Source of the DNA: Blumeriella jaapii
Lineage: Eukaryota > Ascomycota > Leotiomycetes > Helotiales > Drepanopezizaceae
NCBI GenBank assembly: GCA_009599575.1
Contig: VWND01000064.1
Coordinates: forward strand, 1,488,001 to 1,552,000
Length of the DNA stretch: 64,000 nucleotides
Direction of reading: 5' to 3'
Below are positions 55,680 to 64,000 of this stretch, one piece after another (the first letter of the stretch is position 1; every line of letters begins with the position of its first letter). The translations under genes were made by a program, and so were the position numbers. The notes beneath the pieces are model-generated. The model ran no database searches and was not told the origin of the DNA. It saw nothing but the letters and a program-made list of their open reading frames with translations.

Positions 55680-56581
55680 GCTGAATGAACGCAATTATCT
55701 CCGTTATCTTGCACTACACGAGACGTCCTCTTATAGGCAGGGTTCGGACAGAACAGGTCCGGCACTTAAAACGCTTTCAGTGCTGACATAAGTCCATAAA
55801 TTGGAATATCTGCAGTCTGGCCAGATTCATTCAATTGATGATGTTGGCCAACATGGATCGACACGTCTTGGTCCTAGGATCAATGCCGGTGCTCATCATG
55901 GAAGTTTACATCTGTCAGGAGTTCGAAGACAGGGAGAACTTTTGTGGAGAGTTGCAGCTTGAACTGATCAATTTGAGCAAGAACGTCTCCGCTCCATTAC
56001 CTCTCTGCCTGGGCTTCCCACCTTGACTCCAGAATCCTTTCGTTTTGAACTAAATTGACTGATGAGCCGTGATTCTCTTAACATCAACTCGTCGCTGATT
56101 GGGAATGTAAAATTTGCATCCGGTAAGATCCTCGCAGAGTACTTGACCATCGCGAGGAAGGGTTCAGGGTTTGAGACTTCTTCTGCGGCGAGGCGGCCTT
56201 ACTGGATTCTGCAATATTGTCTGTATCATCAAATTCGATAACAGCAGACTTTTCTCGTTTGTGGTCGATCACATTACATGGTGATGTTGATGTTGATGTC
56301 GATGTCGTACCTTAGTGTGAAGCAGAAGGCGGAAGCGAGGAAACTTTCGCAAGGCTGAGAGCACGGACGATCTTTATGAATTGTGTTTTGAAGTTGTACA
56401 GGTATCAATACTTCTTCTTTCTGCGCTCCAGAACAGAGTCGCTGGCGATGGCAATGAGATTGAGAATCTGGCCCAATTTTCAATTGAGTTCGTTCTAGTT
56501 GGGGATTCTCCATTGGCCACCTTTTTCCCCTCGCGCTCACAACCTTACCCTCTCCACCTCTGTCCCTCCAAACCACCCATC
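55680..56581. other. intergenic, no gene seen
   Basis: Terminator of the sugar carrier and promoter of COG1. The frame continuing 67 codons upstream of the COG1 ATG was taken as untranslated. GATGTT/GATGTC hexamers repeat near 56280-56310. Confidence 0.55.
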
Positions 56582-59182
56582 ATGGCCGCAAACAATACCC
56601 TCGACCCAGCGACCTGCACCTCCGCCTCGGAAGCATTCAAGCTCCCCCTGCCTCAAGTCCGGCAATTCCACCGCAGCCTGACGGTTGAGCTAGACGAGAA
56701 GAATGCGCGGCTGCGGACACTGGTGGGGGGCAGCTACCGCCAGCTCCTGGGGACAGCAGAGACGATTCTGCAGATGAGAGATGACATTGGACACGTGGAA
56801 GAGAAGCTGGGGCGAGTTGGGAAGGGATGTGGGAGGGCGGTCGTTGGGGCCAAGGCCACTGGGCTGGCGAAGCTGCAGGAGAGAAGGAAGATGGGGAGGA
56901 GAGGGGATGATCTGGCGTGGGCGGCGAAGGTGAAGGTTTTGGAGATGTGCGGGGTTGCGGTTGGGAGACTGTTGAGGAGAGGGAGGAGTGCTGATCCGGA
57001 TGCGAAGGCTGGGAAGGGGAAAGATCTGGTGCTGGCGGCAAAGGTGCTGGTGCTGAGTCGGTTGCTGGTGAAGAGCGTGGGCGATATGGCCCCGGAGAGA
57101 AGCCAGGAGGACCAAAGTGCAGTGGAAGAGCTGAAGAGGAAACTAGGGACATTACGGAGGAAGCTCTTGAGAGCCATTGAGAAGACTGCGGAGCAGATTG
57201 ACGGAGACAACCAGCAGGATCTTCTACACGCCCTCTCAGCACACAGCCTGGCCACAAGCTCTGGCGCGAAGGACGTCATGCGGCACTTTCTTCACATCAG
57301 AGGTGAAGCCATTGCTCTTGCATTCGACGAGGACGAGCAGAAGCCGGACGGTCCAGGAGGTGTCAGGGCTTTGGAATTATACACGCGGACTTTACTGGAC
57401 GCTCAAGCGTTGGTCCCGAGGCGACTCTCAGAAGCTCTGGCCAGTCTGAAAACGAAGCCTTTGCTGAAAGACGAGGACATCAGGAGCCTTGAAGGTCTCC
57501 GGTTGGATGTCTGCGAAAAGTGGTTTGGAGACGCCATATTGTTCTTCACGCCTTACATCAGGCATGACGACCTCGAAGGCAGCCAGGCCGTGGATATGCT
57601 CAAGGGTTGGGCACGAAAGGCTTCAGAAGTCATGTTGCAGGGCCTGGTCAAGACTTTGGACCAGTCGGCCGAGATCAAGACTGTCGTTGGTCTGCGGACA
57701 CGCATCCTGGAAATCTGGATAAGAGAAGGTGGGAAAGCCAGAGATTTTGATCCGTCTATCCTCCTAGACGGCCTACGGAAAGTTTTCAATGACCGCATGG
57801 TCGCGCTGGTGGAGTCCCGTGTAAGCAAACTACATCTCGTCGCTACGGAAGTCGAGGGCACTCTGGGAGGGTGGAGAGAAGGCATCACAGACCGGCATGA
57901 GAGGCTCTGGGACACTGATCTCCTCGAGACGGACATCAGCAACGGGGCGGCACTCTTCAAACAAGGCGTACTGGCACGCACACACGGTCGCAACGACGCC
58001 GTGTCGCGCGTCTTCCAAGGCTACCAAACCTGGCGCCACCTCATCGACGAAGTCTTCACCATCCTCGCGCAGCTGAAAAAGCAACGATGGGACGACGACC
58101 TGGAAGACATCGAGGACGAGCTCAGCGTCGACGCGCGTAACACGCTGCTCAGCACCGACGACCCGGCCATGCTGCAAGCGCGACTCGACACGAGTCTGGA
58201 AGCAGCATACCGACAGCTCCACGACAAGATCGCCGCGCTGCTGGGCACATATGAGGACAGCGAGCGCATAGGCCAGATGTCCATCTACCTGCTCCGCGTT
58301 GTGCGCGATGTACGCACCGAGCTTCCCAACAGCCCCGGCCTGCAAGGCTTCGGGCTGCCGCTCGTCGCGCCTCTGCACCGCAGGCTCGCGTCGGAAGTCG
58401 CCCTCGCGCCTCTGCAGGCTTTCCGTAGAACCTACTCGAGGAAGCGGGTTGCAGGGCGCGCGCTGTGGGAAGGCACGCCGGAACTGCCGGTCCAGCCGTC
58501 ACCTGGCACGTTCAAATTGCTGCATGGTCTGGCTCTAGCCATGGCGAAACTGGGCGGCGATCTGTGGAGCCCGGCTGCGGTGCGTGTCCTGAAGAGCGAG
58601 TTGAGATGTAAGGTGGGCGAGGGGTGGAGCGAGGCTTTGGAGGCGAAGGCCGATGTTGAGGTTGGGGGAAAAGACAGCGATGATGGCACGGCGACGAATG
58701 GCGACCAGGCGGACATCGCTTTGGAGGCGAAGGCCGATGTTGAGGTTGGGGGAAAAGACAGCGATGATGGCACGGCGACGAATGGCGACCAGGCGGACAT
58801 CGCTTTGGAGGCGAAGGCCGATGTTGAGGTTGGGGGAAAAGACAGCGATGATGGCACGGCGACGAATGGCGACCAGGCGGACATCGAGGAGGGCGCCACG
58901 AACGGCCACACCGCGGACACAGGCCAGGGAGTCGTAGCAGGCCAGCCGAGCAACGAGATTCTCATTCAATCCCTCTTTGACATCCTCGTGCTCCAGCACG
59001 CCTTCGCACTCCCACAGCCACAGTCAGGAGCCGTAAAAGAAGAAGAAGAAGACGCGCTGCTGGCGCTGGGGAGCACGATAGAAGACAAAGCCGACCTGGA
59101 CGCCGCAGCGAGGAAGAGGATCCAGGCGACTGCGAAGGAGTACTGGAAGAAGACTTCTTTGCTTTTTGCACTGTTGGCTTAA
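56582..59182 (+). CDS. COG1: COG1, conserved oligomeric Golgi complex subunit 1
   Basis: A lobe A subunit of the COG tether, which holds intra-Golgi retrograde vesicles. It is an 866-residue single-exon gene. The N-terminal family motif is clear: AFKLPLPQVRQFHRSLTVELDEKNARLRTLVGGSYRQLLGTAETILQMRDDI, i.e. Vps51/COG1-type helices at residues 18-70. Middle and C-terminal parts are helical (LFFTPYIRHDDLEGSQAVDML, HRLIDEVFTILAQLKKQRWDDDLEDIEDEL-like region, IGQMSIYLLRVVRDVRTELP). Near residues 685-768 there are three identical 28-residue copies (ALEAKADVEVGG start) inside a hydrophilic loop before the C-terminal segment NEILIQSLFDILVLQHAF. The ATG was chosen because MAANNTLDP directly precedes the conserved domain and the context is good. 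Confidence 0.88.
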   Translation: MAANNTLDPATCTSASEAFKLPLPQVRQFHRSLTVELDEKNARLRTLVGGSYRQLLGTAETILQMRDDIGHVEEKLGRVGKGCGRAVVGAKATGLAKLQERRKMGRRGDDLAWAAKVKVLEMCGVAVGRLLRRGRSADPDAKAGKGKDLVLAAKVLVLSRLLVKSVGDMAPERSQEDQSAVEELKRKLGTLRRKLLRAIEKTAEQIDGDNQQDLLHALSAHSLATSSGAKDVMRHFLHIRGEAIALAFDEDEQKPDGPGGVRALELYTRTLLDAQALVPRRLSEALASLKTKPLLKDEDIRSLEGLRLDVCEKWFGDAILFFTPYIRHDDLEGSQAVDMLKGWARKASEVMLQGLVKTLDQSAEIKTVVGLRTRILEIWIREGGKARDFDPSILLDGLRKVFNDRMVALVESRVSKLHLVATEVEGTLGGWREGITDRHERLWDTDLLETDISNGAALFKQGVLARTHGRNDAVSRVFQGYQTWRHLIDEVFTILAQLKKQRWDDDLEDIEDELSVDARNTLLSTDDPAMLQARLDTSLEAAYRQLHDKIAALLGTYEDSERIGQMSIYLLRVVRDVRTELPNSPGLQGFGLPLVAPLHRRLASEVALAPLQAFRRTYSRKRVAGRALWEGTPELPVQPSPGTFKLLHGLALAMAKLGGDLWSPAAVRVLKSELRCKVGEGWSEALEAKADVEVGGKDSDDGTATNGDQADIALEAKADVEVGGKDSDDGTATNGDQADIALEAKADVEVGGKDSDDGTATNGDQADIEEGATNGHTADTGQGVVAGQPSNEILIQSLFDILVLQHAFALPQPQSGAVKEEEEDALLALGSTIEDKADLDAAARKRIQATAKEYWKKTSLLFALLA
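58634..58885 (+). repeat. three perfect 84-bp tandem repeats in COG1
   Basis: Copies begin at 58634, 58718 and 58802 and are identical by eye over all 84 bases. The unit is 28 codons, so the frame is kept for any copy number. Perfect identity points to recent expansion. Confidence 0.95.
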
Positions 59183-59946
59183 ATAGATACCTACCGCCAA
59201 GCTTATTGAATAGACCTTTACCTACTTACCTACCTACTGTACCTTAGGTAAGAAGAGTATCTTATAATGTAGATTCATCTTTTTTCCACGGCATAAGGAA
59301 GAGAGAGAGAGAACGCAAATCGATGATCGATTGGTCGCGTTTGTTCAAGAGACTGGGTAGCCCTCCCCGCTCTCTCCCAATCTAGCGAGACTCATTTCAT
59401 CGTTTTGTTGCACGTCGCACCTCATCGACGCTCCTTCTCTCTTGGGAATGTGCGCCTCATATTTAAGGTATCACGTAGTATAGGTTCAGGCTTTTGTTCC
59501 ACGTCGCAGTTGGTTAAAATTCCATTACAGTAGGGGTACGTCCCTCCCTATATATACAAGGAAAGCTTAGGAATTTGTTACATGTTGACTGTACTTAGTG
59601 GCCGTTTCTTGTCATCATCAGTAGCAAGCAAGCAAGCCTTCCCTCTGTCTTCATGCCACCCGAGCGCGAGATTAGAACAGCAGGCAGACATCAACGTATT
59701 CATCTACGGGGCCCAATCAAAAACTTAGTCTTCAATACTGGACAGTAAAGCGCTTTTTCCAGCCAGATATACACGAAAAATGCAAAAAAACCCCCCAAAA
59801 ACGACAACGCCTTTCATGTTGTATGCGACATCCGCAATCAACACCAATCCCTCCTTTGGCAGGCCTATATGGAAGGCAAACCGACGATGACTTTAGGGAA
59901 CGCAAATGCAAAAATGCGTAGTGGTCCTCGGACAGAAGCGAGGTGA
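59183..59946. other. intergenic between convergent genes, no gene seen
   Basis: Includes CTACCTAC near 59220 and a TATATATAC box near 59549 with no gene to serve. A ncRNA there cannot be excluded but nothing supports one. Confidence 0.55.
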
Positions 59947-62900
59947 CTATTGAACCTTTTGCATGCGCTTCGACATACTGCAAAGTTGTTAGCTTCATGC
60001 GCTGTAGATGGAATGATAGGAAGTGGAGGGTGATGGGCGACTCACAAATCAAAGAACGCAAACTGGCTCGGCGCACTTCCAAACTTATACACGAACCGAC
60101 TCGCCAAATAACTGCCAAAAATAGCGCGCAGGTAACTGTCGGGCACTCTCTCGATGATAGTCTGCAGACCAATCTTCTCGAGTAGCAGCTTTGGTAGAGC
60201 GTCCTCCAGGACAGAGTTACGGAGCTTCTCGTCCTTCCATAGGTCTGTCTTTTGTAGCTCCTCGTCCAGCTTGGTGATGGCAATAGAGAGAGTATCGGAG
60301 AGGGTGCTGCGGGGGATCTGGGTCTCCTTGTGCTCGCGCCAGATGGCCTCGAATTCGAGACGGGCATTGTCCTTGATCTTGGCTTGCACTTCCTTTACAT
60401 ATGCTTGGTAAAAGGCAGGGGCTTGACCATCGGCATCGACGCACATGTTCTCGATGAAACCTCTATCGTCAAAAGACAAGGAGGCAAGGACTTCTAGGGA
60501 AGAGGATGTGACACCGCCCTTGTTGGCAGACGCGTCCTTGAAGAGGATGCAGCCGGCCTCTTCGAGACGGAGCTTGGCATCCTGGGTGATGAAGAGGTTG
60601 GCGCCTTCGACGATGTAGGGGATAGTAGATTTGCCCTCCTTGATGAGCTTGTTGACAGTTGTGAGATCGACAGACTCGGGACGGCCACCGCAGGGGACGA
60701 AGGAGTCGGTCAAGCCAGTCTCACGTAGGTGGAAAGTGTTGCGGAAGGTTGTACCGTTATCAACGACCTCGCCAGTCGGAAGCCTTACGTTTATCTCGTC
60801 AACGAGAACGCGATAGCCGTCCTTGGAGAGCTTGGTGGTATCAAACTTGGCGATCATGGCGCGTGCCTTGGCAAGTCGGATCAGCTCATCGTGGTTGATT
60901 CCATTGGGATCAACTAGGACACCGCTACCATCGACGATTGAGGTGTATCGTTCGTTGCTGAGAAGAATTTCGTTGCTGCCCAGGTCACCATCAGGTCCAC
61001 CCGTTTGCATTTTGCGGACTTTGCTGGGATCAAGCTCGAGCTTGCGGTAGATACCTTTAACGAACTCGCGGACAGACAGAGTGGTCATGCCGTACGCGTC
61101 GTGGGGAATTCCACCAAGCTTGGGAGACTTGCCGGTGAAGAAAGACTTCCACCATGGAGCGCCACGGTCCCGGGCATGCTGCGTAGCCCAGTCAACGAGA
61201 TCTGCAGTGTTCTCGTCGGGTCCCATGAAGAGGATCTCTTGCTTGCCATAAAGATCGACAATGGGATTCTTGATGCCAGGAGTCTCGGCCTTTAAAAGCA
61301 GATCCATGATACTGTCGATGTACTTCTCGAAGGCAACGCTGCCCTTGTCTTGGTGAGCAGCATCTAGGAGGATGACACCTTTCGATCCACCTTCTGGAAT
61401 ATCTTTATTCTTGCGCTGTTGAGTATTGGCCAATCCATAGTTCTCATCGAACATGGAGCGGGCATTGATGGAATACGCCTCTTTGTTACGCGACTTGACG
61501 ATTCGGATGCCTCCTCGAGCAATATCACGGAAGCGCAAATGGAAACCGCGACTCTCACCGCTGACCACCAGGAACATACCATACAAAGGTTGAGGGTACT
61601 CTATGGCGGGTAGGAAGCTAGGGTCAAGACGGAAACTCAAAGCGACCTTCGTGGGAGTGTAGAAGTTGGTCTTGAGAAGGGCTTTGTTGAATGTGCAGAA
61701 TGCGGTCATGACTAGCTCCTCGTGCTCGTTGCTGCAGGTCTTGGTAACAAGTTCCTTGAGCTGAGCATCCGGGAAGACTGAGCTAGGTGGTGTTTGTGGG
61801 ATGGTGTCCTCCTCATAGCCAGGAGCAACAGCAAAATGCGTGGCCGCAAAAGACGCGTACAACGATCGGATCAGCTCCGGGTACATGCTGATGATCTCGT
61901 GGATGTATTCAGCCGTGAAGGTCTGAGTTCTCAAGCGCTTTTTGATCTTCGACAGGAGTTCAACATGAGCACTGTTGGTCGGGTCGAGAGCGGAGACCAG
62001 AGATCCGTACTCTGAGCCAAGGCGATTGAGGAAGTGCTGGACGAATACCATGAGACAATGCGCGTAGACGGTCTCTTGGAGGCTTAGTTTACCACTTGCA
62101 AACAAAGGCTGGAACTTGTTCTGGGGAATACAGTAGAGCAGCGAGATCTCCTTGGTAATCTGGTGAATCGAAGCCTCGAGAGGAGGAAACTTCAGCTTCG
62201 CATCAGTGTTTGGAGCTGGCTTGAGGTAGAGACAGATGACTGTGATGCCGTTGCTAAATTGCTCGACATACTTTCTGGAGCTCGTTACGCCGTAGTAGTG
62301 GTAGAGGTCGGAAAGGGCGCTAAACATGCCTACAGCGGTTTGGCGACGAAATGCAACAACAAGTCTCTTCTCCTTTGAATCCTCGATGTCGAACACCTCG
62401 ATGACAGGCCCACTTCTTGAAACCGCGAGCTCAATGACATCTTGGTAGATCTCTTTGGTATTCTTGGTAGCCTTGGCAAGAAAAAGGCGATCTGCAATGA
62501 CCTCGAGACGGGTCTCCTTAGGGGAAGGGTTTGAGTCGACAAACAGGCACTCGTAGACGAAGTAACATCTCATAGTCGTCTTGGAATGTGCAGCACCAGT
62601 CAATTTCATGGGCGATCTAAAAGTCTCCACGCGGAAGATGCTCTTCGCGGAAGCGTCGAGGTACTTCTCCTCTAGACGGTGTTCGTAACGAGGGCCATCG
62701 AGGTTAGTGATTCCAGGCTCGCTGGTGTCAATGTAGATGGCGTGATCAGAAGCCTCCATGTCGAGTCTAATCTCTTTTCTTCGGTCCTCTCGTGCAAATG
62801 CCGCGATCTTGGCCGCGTAGAGAGACACGATGTTGCTCACAATCGCATCAACGGTTTCCAGCTTGAAGTAGACATCGTCGATGCCCAGTTCGTTGTAGAA

Positions 62901-63438
62901 CCAGGAAATCTGCTCGTCAATCAAAGGCTCTGGAATCCAAGAGCTCGCCTGGAGTTTAGCCTTTACTATTTGGAGAGTTAGTTATCATTTTGGGTGGCAT
63001 TGAGCTTGAGAGTGCGAAACCGGAACGAGTGCCAAGCGTTCTCTTGGGAATTACAGGATCGAGAGGTAAGCTCCCCTGAGCCAATTGCAGATCTAAGACT
63101 CCTCTGATTGAGATGCCAGACCTGCTCTGAACCCCACCGTGGAAAAGGAGATACTGCTTACCATCGACTATTTGCATTTGCTTTCCCTCGAATTCAGGAG
63201 CAACATATCCTACCGTAGCCGACCGCAAGATCCTGTGTCCGTTGCCATTGCCATTCTTCCCGTTCTTGTAGGGAACGCTGAAGTGGGCAGGTTGTGGAGA
63301 GGGTAGTCGATCAGAGCCTTTGAGGCCATCATAAGCCTTGGGAGTGGGTCCACGGTTTGGGGTGGTCATGTTGTCGTCCTCTGGGTCAGCTTTAAAGCCA
63401 ATTGGTTCACTGAAGCTTGGAAACTGTGAACCCGTCAT
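59947..63438 (-). CDS. GDH2: NAD-specific glutamate dehydrogenase (GDH2 type)
   Basis: Catabolises glutamate to 2-oxoglutarate and ammonia with NAD. It is 1,075 residues in three exons: 63162-63438, 60046-62965 and 59947-59977. A shorter start at 63369 (MTTPNRGPTPK) gives 1,052 residues, nearer the fungal norm of about 1,050, and has a good context. The N-terminus has RLPSPQPAHFSVP, RILRSATVGYVAPEFEGKQ, then QISWFYNELGIDDVYFKLE. The catalytic part is FRDIARGGIRIVKSRNKEAYSIN, GLANTQQRKNKDIPEGGSKGVIL, and the dinucleotide region around IYRKLELDPSKVRKMQTGGPDGDLGSNEIL. The last exon adds only the end of FFDFMSKRMQKVQ, so the stop at 59947 is in a tiny exon. Intron 1 (62966-63161) is 196 nt, unusually long here and open for most of its length. 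Confidence 0.95.
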
Positions 63439-64000
63439 GTCAGCTGTCTCGATGTTCAAGGTCTTTGCCGTGGTGAGGTTCGAGTCCAATCGTCAGAAAG
63501 AAAGAAGAAAAAGAAAAGAAAAGAAAAGAGCAGGATCACTGTTGCTCGTCTAGCTGCGATGGGTGAACAATGCTCGAGGTAGGCACGAAGGATGTCTCCA
63601 GAACCACAAACAGGGAAGAGCAGCAGCAAAGAGAGGAAAAAGTAGGTACTAAGCGTGTCGGGCAGCGTCTCTGCCACGGACAGCGAGCGCATAAGTAGCC
63701 ATTTTCGCGCAACTCACGTGTTCTTATCGGAGCAGTGACGACACGAAACAGCCGACCCGGAGTCGTGCACGTACGAGGCGGTATGAAATCGTCCGTAGCT
63801 CTATCTCAGTAAGTAGGACCGGCGGAGTTGATCTACCGTCCAAGTCAGCCCTGAGCCGCAGCGCCTCTCGCTCTCGCCGAGGGTCTTGTACGTGATAGGA
63901 GCGATAAGAAAAGGTTCGTGCCGGGGTGGAATGCAGGAACCGAGACAGCATACCGACCAGATGGTACGGTGCTGTAGGAGTAACCATGTACTTACTTGGA
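63439..64000. other. upstream region of GDH2, no gene seen
   Basis: Holds an AAGAAA-rich stretch (63497-63530) that is pyrimidine-rich on the GDH2 coding strand, as in many fungal leaders. The 78- and 87-codon minus-strand frames to the right lack features. The next gene lies beyond the window. Confidence 0.5.

Noticed and set aside
59549..59557. TATATATAC as a promoter
   Set aside because: It lies between two convergent genes with no frame or RNA to serve.
1..64000. Secondary-metabolite cluster (Zn2Cys6 factor, MFS, ABC transporter present)
   Set aside because: No polyketide synthase, NRPS, terpene cyclase or tailoring oxidase occurs, and these genes are scattered among housekeeping genes.
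1..64000. tRNA genes or transposable elements
   Set aside because: By eye I found no cloverleaf with TTCGANNC arm and paired stems, and no transposase, reverse transcriptase or long terminal repeats. A covariance-model scan would be decisive for tRNAs.

Overview
This window is nuclear DNA of a filamentous ascomycete (Pezizomycotina). Almost every gene is broken by short GT-AG introns of about 47-120 nt with CTAAC/CTGAC-like branch sites. The gene set is typically fungal: a Zn2Cys6 regulator, ATG15, NAD-GDH of the GDH2 type, a BOR1-type exporter and a GPH/SUT sugar carrier. Genes lie on both strands with 0.15-2.8 kb spacers. I could not fix the class or species from the sequence alone. There are no convincing tRNA or rRNA genes, transposons, CRISPR arrays or secondary-metabolite cluster enzymes.

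Layout. 0-10 kb: 3' end of an ABCC-type ABC transporter (+), a mitochondrial m-AAA protease (-) with two apparent frameshifts, and a 919-residue Zn2Cys6 transcription factor (-). 10-23 kb: a Ser-rich single-pass surface protein (-), a DUF676-type serine hydrolase (+) and a BOR1/SLC4 anion exporter (+). These are separated by long spacers packed with microsatellites, poly-G runs and CAGTA/TACTG arrays. 23-33 kb: PAF1 (-), RER1 (-), mitochondrial enoyl-CoA hydratase (+), ATG15 lipase (-) and a VPS9-domain Rab GEF (+). 33-42.7 kb: an F-box protein (-), an acyl-CoA dehydrogenase ending in SKL (+), a DHA2-type MFS transporter (-) and ribosomal protein uL1/RPL10A (-). 44.6-53 kb: a repeat-rich Cys/SANT protein (+) with one apparent frameshift, a small Cys/His protein (+) behind a clear TATA box, and a Ulp1-like C48 protease (+). 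53.6-64 kb: a sucrose/maltose-type carrier (+), COG1 (+) with a perfect triple 84-bp internal repeat, and NAD-specific glutamate dehydrogenase (-).

The genes are mostly housekeeping and not one pathway, although several serve Golgi/endosome/vacuole traffic (RER1, VPS9 GEF, ATG15, COG1) and two serve fatty-acid oxidation. I found no clearly new multi-gene system. The most notable observations are the dispersed CAGTA/TACTG arrays, the frameshifted m-AAA and SANT genes, the SKL-ended acyl-CoA dehydrogenase with a relocated catalytic Glu, the Ulp1-like protease with Asn at the usual Asp position, and the repeat-built coding tails. All exon boundaries were read by eye from splice consensus and family similarity. 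None was tested against transcripts.
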